From Dimargaris cristalligena (lineage: Eukaryota > Kickxellomycota > Dimargaritomycetes > Dimargaritales > Dimargaritaceae): 47,622 nucleotides of DNA. Shown here piece after piece: positions 11,093-22,458 of this stretch; positions within the stretch are counted from its first letter, which is position 1, and each line of letters starts with the position of its first letter. The notes below the pieces were generated by a model. It was not told where the DNA came from. It made no database searches and saw only the letters and a list, made by a program, of their open reading frames with translations. Position numbers and translations under genes: made by a program. The DNA is taken from positions 1 to 47,622 of the forward strand of contig JANBQC010000174.1 in NCBI GenBank assembly GCA_027576995.1, read 5' to 3'.

Positions 11093-13603
11093 TCAGATAC
11101 GCCGCAAATTAGATAGAGCAGGCAACAATATGTCAAAAGCCTGGTTGAAATACTCTCGGAGCCGATTAGCCGAGTTCGGGTTCATACCGAAGCCAACAAT
11201 GTCCGACGCATCGGGAGAGGACGTCGGGTCGCGTAGCGTAACGTCGCTTGCGACGCCCTCATCGGTAGAATCCGCCGGAATGAGCGAGTCTTTGGGGTCC
11301 TCCGCCCAGCGAATAGAAGGGGTCTTTTGGACCGAACTGGTCGAACAATACTGACAGCAAGACCGGCCCGGCACTAATTGGTAATGTACCTGAAATGCAA
11401 CGTCACCGATGCGGATTACATCCAGATGCTTAAGGTACCTTGACGAAGGCCGAGAAGAAGCAGAAGAACGAACATCTCGGCGGGCGGAGAAGCCTAGAGC
11501 CTCCGCTGCTGCTGCTGCCTCTGAATCATCAGAGTCGGACCGATAACGCCGAAGGGGAATATCATTAACCCACACATCTGTTCGGTAACTGGAGTTCTGG
11601 ATACAGTAAAACGGCTGGCAATCCGAAGCCGCCGGGGACACCAAAGAGAACCAACCAGTAGGGGGGCGAGAGCGAAGAGGAGCGGCGTAGGCGTCACCGT
11701 CATTGGTATCGGTATTGGTGGGCATTGAGGGGGAGGGCGGACGATGATTACAATGGTGACGGTTATGATTATAATTATGATCATGATTATGGGATTCTGG
11801 TGATTTATCCCTCCAATCAGGGGACGGTTGGAAGCGGGTGCGGGAGGGGGCGGGTCGATGATGCCGCGACCACTCTTCTGACGGCCGATCCCAATTCGAT
11901 GAACCAGCCTGTTCATCTGGGGACTGCCTATGATGGGACCACGTTCCGGGCGGCTCCTGTGGATCAGAGAAGTGTTCGGCTGATCTGTTGTTATACCGTT
12001 TGGAGGGAACTGGGGGCCGCTCCAATGGTGGAGTTTGAAGTCGAATTCGAATTCGAAATGGAGCTGGAGCCGGGCCTGGGTCCGGGTATAATGGACCCGC
12101 ATCTTCCATCTCAACGTCATTAAATTCGAAGACTTCCCCCCCGGTAGGTCCGGAATTCCAGGGGGTGGAATCATCGTCGGAAACGCCGGCCATCGAGACG
12201 TCGTCGGACTGCATGGCCTCCGTACCCGACACCTGGTTACCCCCGTCCCCACCCCAAGCGGTAAACCCACCTCGGCGCGAGGGGGATGAGGCACGCTGGG
12301 GTCGGTCGTTGGGTGCCGGCCTATCATCAGAAGGATGCCACCCATTTTTATTATCCCCGGCGTATTGGTCCGCCGTACCAAACCATTCAGCAGCGGGGGA
12401 AGGGTATGGCTGATTAGTAGGGAACTGGAACGAACCATCACCCATCGACCTGGATTGCTGTTGCGCATTATGACCCCACGAGTTATTATCACGGCGATTA
12501 GGGTAATAAGCGCTGTCGTCCCTGTTCCTATCCCCATCTCGGTCTCGGTCTCGACCTTGGTCTCTGTCCCTATCATCATCGTCATCCCAACGATTGTGGT
12601 TGCGGTCGTGAGCGTGAGCGTGAGAGGATTGTGGTCTCGCGGCCTCTCTTTCTCTCTGGTTCTCTCTCTGTGACTGGGACCGGCTCAAGGGGAGGTCATT
12701 CCAGGCACCTCTATATCCAGACGAGCCCCAGTCGGGCCCCGGTCCGGAATTTCGGTTCGGATGAAATGACGACCGATCGGACGGAACGAAATGGGGATGG
12801 TGGTTTCGGGGACTTTTACGGGACCCATGGGTGGGTCCGAAGGAATGGTGGTCATGACCGCCATCCCCATTAGAACCGAACTCGCCCCAGGAAGGCCGCT
12901 GCCGATCCTCCGAGCTATAATCCCGAGATTCCCGTTCATGGGGGGGCGACGAATAATTATGGTTATTAGAGAAACTACTACGTCGGCTTCGGGTAGGCGT
13001 TGGGTAGGGTCGGTGCCGGATGGACTCTGGATACGAGCGGTGGTGGGGATGGCGGGAATGCGGGGCCAAAGAGGGTTGGTGGTGGTGGTTGGCACTGCTG
13101 CCCCACGTTATGAGCGGCAAGTCTCGGATGGCCGCTGATAGGGAAGACGAGGGGGTGGCACAGCCCAACCCGCCTAGCATACCCGACGAGCTCAGGTGGT
13201 GGAAAGGGGCCGCGCCACCGGAGACGGCGTAAGTCGACCACGGCTGGTCCAAAACGTACACTTGACCCGCCGGGAGCTGCTCTCCCCCCAACTCGACCAG
13301 GTGCATCGGGGTGTGCAGACGAGTCGGTAGCCGGGACTGGACCCGTTGGTAGTCAGGAAGAGGGTTGACAAGGCGGCGGCGGTGGGTTGGGCCAACATAA
13401 TAGGATTCGTCCAGCCGTTGGAGGTCCAGGGGCAAAAGGTAACTCCTGGACCGGTTCCATATATAATCGCGCCCGGTGTTGGGGTGCCTTAGTACCTTAA
13501 CGTCGGGGTTAGAGTAGACGCCATGCGACTCCCACTGTCGGTAGTCCTGGTCCATGGTCGAGGAATAAGAATTGTACGAGTCGCCGCGAGGTGAATATGC
13601 CAT
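11093..13603 (-). CDS. Disordered FHA-like (AGGF1-type) protein, 836 aa, single exon
   Basis: Long hydrophilic protein with a C-terminal FHA-like module. Residues 1-100 carry a loosely OCRE-like stretch (HPNTGRDYIWNRSRSYLLPL). Residues about 180-640 are low complexity, rich in His, Ser, Arg, Asp and Pro, with RD repeats (DRDRDQGRDRDRDGD), and surely disordered. Residues about 650-753 resemble the second half of the FHA domain of angiogenic factor AGGF1-type proteins: YCIQNSSYRTDVWVNDIPL aligns with the family's x-V-D-x-G-S-x-N-G-T-x-V-N-G strand, and HLDVIRIGDVAFQVHY...CCQYC with its GDxxxIGxTxxxFHxH...CxxC ending. A Ser/Ala-rich insert separates the two. The usual GR...SxxH first half and a G-patch are not visible, so phosphopeptide binding is doubtful. 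By analogy an RNA-processing role is possible. The start is the first Met (AATATGGCATATTC context). Confidence 0.6.
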   Translation of the reverse strand: MAYSPRGDSYNSYSSTMDQDYRQWESHGVYSNPDVKVLRHPNTGRDYIWNRSRSYLLPLDLQRLDESYYVGPTHRRRLVNPLPDYQRVQSRLPTRLHTPMHLVELGGEQLPAGQVYVLDQPWSTYAVSGGAAPFHHLSSSGMLGGLGCATPSSSLSAAIRDLPLITWGSSANHHHQPSLAPHSRHPHHRSYPESIRHRPYPTPTRSRRSSFSNNHNYSSPPHERESRDYSSEDRQRPSWGEFGSNGDGGHDHHSFGPTHGSRKSPRNHHPHFVPSDRSSFHPNRNSGPGPDWGSSGYRGAWNDLPLSRSQSQRENQREREAARPQSSHAHAHDRNHNRWDDDDDRDRDQGRDRDRDGDRNRDDSAYYPNRRDNNSWGHNAQQQSRSMGDGSFQFPTNQPYPSPAAEWFGTADQYAGDNKNGWHPSDDRPAPNDRPQRASSPSRRGGFTAWGGDGGNQVSGTEAMQSDDVSMAGVSDDDSTPWNSGPTGGEVFEFNDVEMEDAGPLYPDPGPAPAPFRIRIRLQTPPLERPPVPSKRYNNRSAEHFSDPQEPPGTWSHHRQSPDEQAGSSNWDRPSEEWSRHHRPAPSRTRFQPSPDWRDKSPESHNHDHNYNHNRHHCNHRPPSPSMPTNTDTNDGDAYAAPLRSRPPTGWFSLVSPAASDCQPFYCIQNSSYRTDVWVNDIPLRRYRSDSDDSEAAAAAEALGFSARRDVRSSASSRPSSRYLKHLDVIRIGDVAFQVHYQLVPGRSCCQYCSTSSVQKTPSIRWAEDPKDSLIPADSTDEGVASDVTLRDPTSSPDASDIVGFGMNPNSANRLREYFNQAFDILLPALSNLRRI

Positions 13604-14978
13604 GTTGAAAGAAAATAAATTGGAGAAGTTGATACTGGGCAGCCTTTTTTTTGACGGTAAGTTGAAAAATGTTAAACATTGGTAATCTTGAGGAAATGTG
13701 AGTGGTGGTATTACTCGAGGTTCAATTAGTAGTTATTCCTAAGCAATGAGTATACTTGTCAAGTCCGAAGACCTGGGCCAGCCCCCGAGATTAAATACTT
13801 TCCCCCTCCCTGGAAGAATCGGGCCATAGGTCACACAGCCCATATACATGGAAATACGAACAAATGAAGGTAGACACACACACACACACAACGGGGCCCG
13901 TTGATAATGAATTCGATACCATTGTTCCGAAGCCATCTTAAAAGAGACTTCATAAATGAAGGTCTTATGGAGATCGGTGGCATGAATCTGACCCATGAAT
14001 CAACCACTATCCCTCCCTTAACAAGCTGCTCTTCAATTTCAAACAGGCACATGGTGCACATCACCACGATTCAAGGAGGATATGTCTCCTTTAACCGGAT
14101 TTGACTCGATTGTTTACCGGAGGTTTGCAAGCTAGTCAAAGGCATTAATAGTACGTACTGCCAAAACGCAACAAAACCATCGGAAAATAAGTAAATGGCC
14201 GCTTTGTGCTTAAAGGTGAGATGGTCCATGCTATAGGACCCCCTCTCTTCCTCTGCTTCCATTGAGCTTCACTTGGTAAGAGGGGGGGGTCAATAGGCCC
14301 CCTCTAATGATATTTATGAGGTTTTATTCGGCAAGTACAAAAAAACAGCCTTTATATTGGACACACAAAGACAATGGTTATGCTGGTGGTGATTCCGGAT
14401 TATGGGAAGGGCGATCAGGAACGCGAATGGGAGATAAAATGAGTGGGAAAGCGAGATAAATTTCGCAGCACGAAACGAGTGGGCGATGCCCGAAGGAGGG
14501 CGTGTGCTTCAGTGTGAAGCGATTATAATGAATTATATAAAATTAAAGAGAGAAAAACAAAGGCGGGCCACAATACTAAAGCCAATACCCATCCCTTCAA
14601 TTAAAAGGGGTCGGGAGTATAAAAAATAGACGGCAAACCCGCGGGGTTGGTGGTATATATGTATGTATATATATAATATATGTGAATAAGTGTCGCATAA
14701 CTAGGTAAAGCCGGATAGGAGGAGTTTTCCAGTGCGGGACAGGAGAGTACCCCGGGGCAATTACAGTAATCAGCCAGTACCAGGTCCCCCGTATATGGGA
14801 GGCGAAGACTACAGAGAAAGAAGTGGGGATCAAAAAAGATACAACACCACACACTGACTCTTTCCCCGATTTAGCTTGTCGCCCCACACTGGAGAGGCAA
14901 GGAATACAGGCAATCTACAAATAATTAGGTGAAAAAAAGCACAAAGGTGAGAGGAGGAGGCGCGCAAGAAAAAATCAT
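13604..14978. other. Spacer with CA repeat and GC-rich hairpin
   Basis: Lies between the start of the FHA gene and the 3' end of the globin gene, so it holds the promoter of the former and probably the 3' UTR of the latter. A (CA)n run sits near 13873-13889. A perfect GC-rich inverted repeat lies at 14279-14305. Open frames such as 14597-14887 show no recognisable protein. Confidence 0.5.
14279..14305. repeat. GC-rich perfect inverted repeat
   Basis: Arms AGAGGGGG (14279-14286) and CCCCCTCT (14298-14305) around an 11-nt spacer. It lies about 700 bp downstream of the globin stop codon on the minus strand. It could form a hairpin in either transcript; role unknown. Confidence 0.4.
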
Positions 14979-15671
14979 TTAAGAACGACCGAGAATATCG
15001 TCCCGCGACTGCTCGGCCACCGCCAGAATCAACTCAGTGTAGTCGTCGGGCACCCCACAGTCGATGAAGGCCTTCCGCCAGTTCTCGAGGATAGCGTCAA
15101 AGTGGTAGTCCTTCAGGTCCACCATACGACGGTGCGCCACCCGCATGCCCGTGGTGTTGTAAGGCGTACCCGCGATGGCGTGTTTCAAAAACTTCAATTG
15201 CATGTTGCTCAGCCGGGTCCGATCGGTACTCCGGAAGTAATGGCGCACCCGATCGTCGGCCAGGCAGTACTCGTAGATCTTGTGGACGACGGTGGCCAGG
15301 AGCTGTTCGTCCAGATTGGCCAGCAGGTGCTGGCGCATGGGGGAGGACGCCGTGGGTCCGGCGCTGCTGGTAATGCCCAGTTCGCTGGAAATGTGGGAGT
15401 TGCTGGCCGGGGCCATGGTGGTCGGAGAAATGGGAGCCGCGGCGGAACGGTTATTATGGTCCTCCTGCTGGTGGTGGTGGTGGCTGCTGTGCGACTGGTG
15501 GTTGTTGCTGTGGTTGTTGGTCTGGGGGGCGGCCGCCGAGGAGGAAGAGCCAGCGGACGCCTGGTGGTTGTGGGAGGAAGATTGCTCCTTCATTTCAGCC
15601 TGGTTGGACTGATCGGACTCCTGGAAGGCGGTCTTGCCCTTCTTCTTACGACCAAAACATAGGGAAAACAT
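14979..15671 (-). CDS. Truncated-haemoglobin-like globin with disordered N-terminus (230 aa)
   Basis: Single-exon gene. The C-terminal ~115 residues (112-230) fit the truncated/bacterial-like globin fold: LLATVVHKIYEYCLADDRVRHYF (B helix with Tyr133 at the B10 position), then LSNMQLKFLKHAIAGTP (E helix, conserved FL and small turn), GMRVAHRRM with His180 as the probable proximal F8 haem ligand, DYHFDAILENW, and the typical ending GVPDDYTELILAVAEQSRDDIL. Such globins bind O2 or NO; a role in NO or oxygen handling is inferred. Unusually, residues 1-110 precede the globin domain: MFSLCFGRKKKGK, then a Ser/His/Asn/Gln/Ala-rich disordered region with a HHHH run. Cys5 beside a basic patch could be an S-acylation membrane anchor (inference). 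The usual GG at the start of the A/B region is replaced by AN. Confidence 0.8.
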   Translation of the reverse strand: MFSLCFGRKKKGKTAFQESDQSNQAEMKEQSSSHNHQASAGSSSSAAAPQTNNHSNNHQSHSSHHHHQQEDHNNRSAAAPISPTTMAPASNSHISSELGITSSAGPTASSPMRQHLLANLDEQLLATVVHKIYEYCLADDRVRHYFRSTDRTRLSNMQLKFLKHAIAGTPYNTTGMRVAHRRMVDLKDYHFDAILENWRKAFIDCGVPDDYTELILAVAEQSRDDILGRS

Positions 15672-16100
15672 TCTGGTAGGAATATTAAACTTAAAAGGCG
15701 AGAAAAGATGATTTAAGGGGGAAAATAAGAAGCAATAAAGGGACTCTCGGATAGTCTATATAAGGAAAAGCCGAGGGAAGCGAAATTGAAAAAAGACCAA
15801 TGGAAATTAATAGGTAGGGGAGGAACGAGTTTGAGTATTGGGGGAGGGGGGATTTAGGAAAAATTGGTCGGGTCAAATAATAGACGAGTGTCACACTACT
15901 GCAACTACTGGTGGAAGAATATATCCACAAGGTGTGGTGGTACGCACGTTGCTTTCTCACTTGCTGTGGCAAAGAGAGACTGGGGGGTACGCGGAAGTTG
16001 GGTAAAGTATTATACACAAATAGCGGGCGTCTGTGCAATAACCGGCTGACAGCTGAAAACACCCTATTATTAATGAAAGATAAAGAAGCCGACTATGACG
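15672..16100 (-). promoter_or_regulatory. Probable pyrimidine-rich 5' leader/promoter of the globin gene
   Basis: Upstream of the globin ATG the coding strand is strongly pyrimidine-rich, as seen before other genes in this window (prolidase, cytochrome c1, velvet). A long open frame here (15691-16062, minus) lacks any recognisable feature and is read as a by-product of this skew. No precise transcription start can be assigned. Confidence 0.4.
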
Positions 16101-19097
16101 CTCAATATGAGTAACCGTATAATGTTCAGGACACTTCGTTGGTTAACCAGGTATGTTGGTGGAAACGTCCAGCTTATTAAGACCAGCAGAATACCAATGA
16201 AAAATCCAACGGGTGACGAATAGCCAGCGAAGAATCAAGGATTCGATCAATTAGAGGACGGGCCGCTACAAGCCGTAAGCGGGGGGTGAGACAAAATCAA
16301 GGTGTAATATATTGAAGAGACCAACGAAATTGAGCCAAAGGAGCAGGGCTTCAATCGAACTATCATAAATTATGGGGAAACGGAGATGAAAGCACAAATT
16401 GTAGAACAGACCTAAAATGAAACAAGCGTGAACAGGCAAGCGGGGGCGGGCAAATAGGGCTTTTAAAGCTCCGTTGTTGGGCTTCACTCCATTAGAAACA
16501 TAGACATGCACCAGTGTTGTACACCGAGCAGCAGCTACCCTCACGAAAAGGAGCCTGCGGCTGTCCAACCCTTGGGGAATCTCCCCCCGTAAATGGACGG
16601 AGGTAGCAGGTTTGGGGGAGTTTTTCTATATATTATAAGCCAGCTGAAGTAGCCTTTGTGGGCCAATAGTATCACCGTAATTGGGAGCGTTATCCACCCT
16701 CCTCCACATGTGGATTGGCGCCCTTTTAGACTCCCGATATATACCAAAAAAAGATTGGCATTCTATAGCCCAAAAAAGCGGACCAGTCCCCACGACACAC
16801 ACCTCCTTGTTCCTACTGTGGTTGGGGGGAGAGGCGAGGCGCGGGTTTCTGGAGTGCGGTTGGATAGAGTTGTGGTGCACACAGCCTTGGTGGCCATTTC
16901 TGCGGAGCTCGGGGGGACACTGTTGGAAAATGCCTCCCGCTGTACCAAGAGGTGCACTGTTGTTTCAGGCTTCAGCAACCACTATTTATTCGTTACCACA
17001 CTTCAACAGCCCCCAGGGATCTACGCCAACTTCCGAACTCCACAACACATTGCTCTCTAACTAGACTGAGAGAGTAACAACGCCGTTGCACTATTGGGGA
17101 GGTGGCCGGTGGTTGTGTGCTTGTGGACATAAGGAGCGACTCTCTTCTGCTGGAAGAGATGCAGCTGCGCCTTCTCTTTCCTCCTCCTCCTCCTCGACAG
17201 TGTTCACCACCCGCTCTTTAATATGATAAGGGAATAACTGCAGGTTGGAAATACCAGCCCTGCGTGGCTGCCGCCCACTGTTTTGGCTACATACGGTGGC
17301 AGATGACCGCCTCCGCCTTGCTTTAAAGCCGTTACCCCTGGTTACCGACCCCCTGTTGGCGATGGTGTTCTGACCTCCACCGCCGCTGCTACTTAACCCG
17401 TCCCTCAATTCCTAATGCTGTCTAGCCCTATCATTTGCACAAAAAAGCCTGCCAAGACAACTATTACTAGGAAAGAGGTTACTTCGACCGTTACCTCATC
17501 TTTCCTGGTCTGCTGAATCCCCGATGTAGGCTGTAAAAGGGCTTCTCAATCAAAAGCCGACGGTAGTTTTGGTGTCTTTGGGCCAACCCAGGCCCGAAGG
17601 CTTCTCAATAACAACAATAAGCCCCCCCTCTCCCCCTGAAGCAGGCTAGTGTGAACGAAACTAAGGTCGCTTGCTTCCTGGCTTCGGTGATTGACCAGAA
17701 TGGATGCCGTATTATTTAGAAAAATTTGCATCAGCAAATAGGTCATTAATCCTTGTTAGGCCACCTACTCCCCTCCTGCATCGGGTGAATCCTTGGACAG
17801 TACACATTGGCTAGAAGATAAAAAGTCGACTAACCCAACCCGACTGACTCCGCAGGTCCTCTGTGGTTCGTAGGATGGGAAGGGCAATCTAAAAAAAATG
17901 TATATAGTATTTGAAGAAGAAAAAAAGAAAATAATAGATAGTCTGACAGGCCACTCCGATGGTAACATCCGAGGTAGTACAATGGTTCATTGGAGCCTCT
18001 TCTCTTTTAGCACAACCGAAAAACAGTATAAAGTGTTCCCCTCGTAAATGGGGCCCTTGGTCAGAGTTCGACGCTGCCGGCTGGTAGGTAAAATACCCAA
18101 GTTTAAAAATTGAGTATATTCAAGACTACTAGGGTTGGGCGGGTTAGGGCAGAGTGCTCTCTTAATTGATCAGATAGCCCCCCAACCCCTCATATATTAC
18201 ATTTTCCCCTTTGTTTACAAACCCGGCCACATTGGCATTACTCAGTGTACCCCAGTTGATTTCACCCAAACTTCCTTTTCCAGCCGGAAATAACTAATTG
18301 GTTAGATTGGGACTTAATATATATATAATCTAGAGTGTGTACCACATTATGTTGCAGTGATTAGCCCTAGTGACCTGTTTTAAACCCGCAACCACTGTAA
18401 GTCGGAGCATCACAGCCACATGCCTCAGTCGTGGGTATCGCTTAGTCTCCCCCATTGCCTTTACTGGCTGACACCTTGACTATCAGACAGCTCGAATAAT
18501 ATAAAATATACCGAACAATCGAAGGATATATAACAATATTCTTTTGGCAATTATAGAATCACTCCTTATTCAGCCCCACTATTACCCCAGCATCAGTGCC
18601 AGCCATTTCCCGAAAGGCCTAGAGATTTTCCCTCTGCATCTCCCACTAACTGAATGCCCTAATATGGGCAGATTCAAACTGAACTGAATAGTATTATAAA
18701 TAACACATTTATGGGAAAATAGATGATGTATCTTTATAAAGCAGTACTGCCTTTTGCCTTGCTCTTATTTTTTTTTACTTTGGTATACAGCCCATTAAAC
18801 CTCTCCCATATAGTGGTTGACTACTAAAGGTTTCACTATCTGGGTTTTACCCCAATACATTGGTCTATTAGTCCCAATATAGGGTGGTTTTTGGGGTTTC
18901 ACAGATATGTTCCATTACCTGTATTTAAGAATACCTCTAAATTGACAACAGAGGTACCTTAGTACCATCCCACCCATATCCACAACATACAGAAAAGTCA
19001 CTATTACCCTACTGGCCCTTGCATAAAACTAGAAAATATAAAAATATTCATATTGTTTGTTGGGATGGCTTAAGGGGGGGGCATGTGATTACTTATT
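16101..19097. other. Gene-poor region
   Basis: About 3 kb without a convincing gene. The 16.8-17.4 kb part is more GC-rich and has overlapping open frames on both strands. One (17091-17408, minus, no ATG start) encodes a basic then Glu-rich peptide (ARRRR; EEEEEE from a CTC/GAG repeat) that I do not recognise. It could be decayed coding sequence. From 17.4 to 19.1 kb nothing is seen. Confidence 0.4.
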
Positions 19098-19102
19098 GAT
19101 AG

Positions 19103-19687
19103 TGTCACTCAGGTTAACCACTCTTAGTCCAGCAAGAGTCCCAAGGATAGGCTTCTAATGGTAGATGGGGCTCAGGCTCAGCCAAGCAGGTTACTATTAT
19201 TAGGTAGGGGTACAGTACTAACTAATAAAGGCTACAAATACAGGTGCAGGCAAGAGGTGTGCAGTGAGTACACTTACTGGTCAATACAAGGGCAGTGAGC
19301 ATATATAGAGTTTATTAGGATAAACTAGGGGGTAAGAATAAGCTAAAGAATCTAACTGGGCCCTAATGGGGCCCAGTTATATATATGCAGGGACAACTCC
19401 AGAGGAAGGCCCCAGGGGAAGAATACTACTAAGATTAGGGTATGGTGAAATAGGCCAACCAGATAGCTGTTAGGATCTAGAAGACTCTGATGGTAACCAG
19501 AAGAGTCTTTGGATTAGCACTTGAGTAATTAGTGTAAAAAGGTAGAGTCCAGAAGGGGAATGGTTATATAATATAGGATAATCCCATAGTACTGGGGGTG
19601 GTCATGGGAAGGTTAATATGGCACTATAAGGCCTAATAGGGATAGACATTAATGTGTCCAGATTAAGGCAGTTTAAATGGTCTAACA
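19103..19687 (+). mobile_element. Solo LTR 1 (585 bp) with 5-bp target-site duplication
   Basis: Begins TGTCACTCAGG and ends TCTAACA, the TG...CA ends typical of LTRs, and is flanked by the perfect 5-bp direct repeat GATAG (19098-19102 and 19688-19692). It is homologous along its length to 45411-45966 and 46459-47180. Conserved internal parts: a hairpin ACTCTT/AAGAGT (19120-19125, 19134-19139), a TATATA box (19302-19307), a 10-bp inverted repeat AACTGGGCCC/GGGCCCAGTT (19354-19378) and an AAGACTCT/AGAGTCTT pair. No internal retrotransposon ORFs or second LTR follow, so this is a recombined solo LTR. The parent retrotransposon type cannot be told. Confidence 0.88.
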
Positions 19688-19692
19688 GATAG

Positions 19693-22239
19693 TATGCATT
19701 TAATAGAAGTAGTTTTGTCCTAGCCTAGTATGGGCATGTCTAATAGAACATACATAGTGTACTTCAAAGTATCTGCATATTTTCAGAGATGGGCAACTTC
19801 CTATTGTGTAATTATTTTCTAGCCTGTCTAGTGATGAGATGACACATTCAGTAGCTAGAGCACCAAGAAATGAAATGGATTAACCTTAGCCTTCAATTGT
19901 GAGACACTACATACCCCTAGTTAATACTAGTGAGCCCTGTTCAATGTTCATCCTTTCAGTTGTTTGCAACAAAGAGAACATTGGTGAGGGATATGGGTAA
20001 GTGAAGCACCAAATGGGGTGACATTTCTTAGGTCAATGAGTATAATCATTTAGACATACTCATTAGAGGAGGTGTATATATGGTATCATATTTCTAATAC
20101 TCTGCTTGAAAATATCCTCCTTAATTAGCGTCCCTGAACGCCCAAGTGCCGGCTGGTCTATGTTTCTATGTTCAAAGTAAACCCTGTACAATAATTATAT
20201 AGCCAGTACGGCATACCACTTGCCACTTCTGTAGTGATTTTCTAATAAATTGGTATATGGTGCTTTCACATACATACATTTGTGAGATCGTAGGTACAAG
20301 TATATCCACGCCAGGTTATTTTCCCAGATGTGGTTTCACCGCCGGTTCCTACTAACGCAATCCTGATGGCAATGAAGTAACTTTGAATGTGGCCTAGTCT
20401 ACATCACAAAGGGAAGATACCTAAGTTTTAGCATAGCGCTGCACATCTCTCTATTACAGCTGCCCGTCAAATAAAATAATGCATTGGTATGGGTGAGTAT
20501 AAGCGGCTCTCTGGTACTCACTAGATGGTATATATAGTGATGTTTAAAGGCTGCGCCTGGCATTGTCCAATTCCTACAGCCTATTGTCAATATATGTTTG
20601 ATTGCGGAGAGTCATATAGCATCCGTACCCGTTTAAGAGTGAATGTGGTTAATAAGTTTAGGAATTAGTAACCAGACAACCCATACCTCCTTCACTTCAG
20701 ATTAGGACACATAATGCCCCCAGGTCTTGCCAAGTGGATGGCGAACCCTGCCAAATGAGTATGTTTGACTATATTGCACTTCTGCTGAGAGTCCTCTATT
20801 ATGTATTCGCTCTCATGACTAGGTAGTACGGCCATACTTTAGTTTGGTAAGTATGAATGGTCTTCCCATACGAACCGGTAGCACAAGAATCAAGTCGCAT
20901 CCAACTAAAGAAATATACGTGAATATCCCGACTATAACCCGGCAACTCATTAACACTGGAGCTCCAAATCTACCCCAACTGTATTTACGTGGAATAGGGA
21001 TTCTTTTATTATTATCATAAACTGGTTTGACCTAACACAAACAGGTTGATGGCGAATGGTTTTGGTGGGTATGGGTATTGCATACCCATGAAGTACTATT
21101 GTTGCTGGTGTTATTTACCCTTTGTGATTATTTCGGGATGACCATATCCATGGACTCCTGACGGGTCTTATAAACTGACCTATGTTAAGAGAGCAACGGG
21201 TGAACAGTGCCACCTGTGTATGTGCTACATGGGAGCTGTGACTCGTTGGAAAAACACCAACCCTTATTTTCACTCTTGGCAAGATCTATTCTCGCGGAAA
21301 TGACTCTTTCCCTTCTACCCACTTTACCGGTCCCTACCAGGATACCTATTTGGCAAGTCCTAATTTATCGTGCACCCATGGGAAATCAAACAGCGCGGTT
21401 GGGTTAGGGCTAGGCCGTGTCTGCGTTGCGTCAAAGCCATCCACGGGGTGTTTACCTTACCGAATTCACCTACTTTCACCCACTGTTCCTCTCCATTCCG
21501 GCTGTTTTGGCATCCCTGGGTCCTCGCTGTTCCAAATATATGGTCATGAGTTTCAGTTCCGCTTCGCACGCCTCCTCAGCTATTTTTAAATGTCTAACCT
21601 TCTTCAGAAGACGGCTGGCATTAATCAAACCGACGAAACCAGCTACAGAGACATAGTATCAAGGTTGGCTCGGCCTAATACTACAGTAAAAGTGAAAATG
21701 TGAGCTAAGGTGCCAGACTTACCCGTGGTGGATCAGCTTAATCCTAAAGGCTGGACACGGGTGCAATATGCCCCCCCCCAACCGGGACTACTTTCCAAAT
21801 CAACTTGTTGTCCCCACACCCTTATTCGCACATACCACACTGTAAAAATAGCTGACTCACGCGTTCCCAGGAATTGGGAGGTAGCCGTGTGATGCTCCCA
21901 AAATAAACTGATTAGCCGACATGGACGTGACTCGCGAACACCGTGAACCTTTAATCGGTTCACATGGTAGTCCACCCTTACATATGTAACTGGGTGGGGT
22001 TCAATGATTTTTGTTAGGCGTACTGCACAGCAATGCTAGATCACGGGCTGGCTGCATCCCGGAGGAATAGTCAGTATCCACCTCAAGTGAGGTCATATCG
22101 TATTCTTTAATAAGTGGTATTGACCATGGCATAGATGCTGGGAAAATGGGTCGCAAAGGTTGAACTGGGGCAGAATTCCTCCTATTCAGGAATAATGGCC
22201 TATATCCCTCCCCACATTGGACACCTATTCGGAGGGCTT
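19693..22239. other. Gene-poor AT-rich region
   Basis: About 2.5 kb between solo LTR 1 and the promoter of the first CBM18 gene. Short open frames on both strands (for example near 21207-21656 and 21710-21975) show no recognisable domains. Nothing else seen. Confidence 0.5.
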
Positions 22240-22247
22240 TATAAATA
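22240..22247 (+). promoter_or_regulatory. TATA box of the four-domain CBM18 gene
   Basis: TATAAATA, 219 bp before the ATG at 22459. The spacer is pyrimidine/adenine-rich, like a leader. The same octamer precedes the other two secreted-protein genes (24238, and 43309 on the minus strand). Confidence 0.6.
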
Positions 22248-22458
22248 GGGCAAGGACGGACCTCGAGTTTCCAGTCATTCAAACCTCAACACCTCCTTAT
22301 CCACCCCTGCACACCCTTAGCCCAGATCCCATCTACACTCTACCATCATCCCCGTCACTTTCACATACTTGTGTGTTTATAGCGACTACTTTACAGCTTA
22401 TTAGTACAATTAATCATAATATTCAACCCCAGTTTACTCCAACTCCACCCTATTCACC

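Noticed and set aside
11494..12585. 363-codon open frame on the minus strand
   Set aside because: It overlaps the FHA gene in another frame and is low in complexity (Thr/Ile/Pro/Met runs).
15102..15662. 186-codon Val/Gly-rich plus-strand frame
   Set aside because: Antisense shadow of the globin gene; the composition comes from GC-rich codons and the His/Ser repeats.
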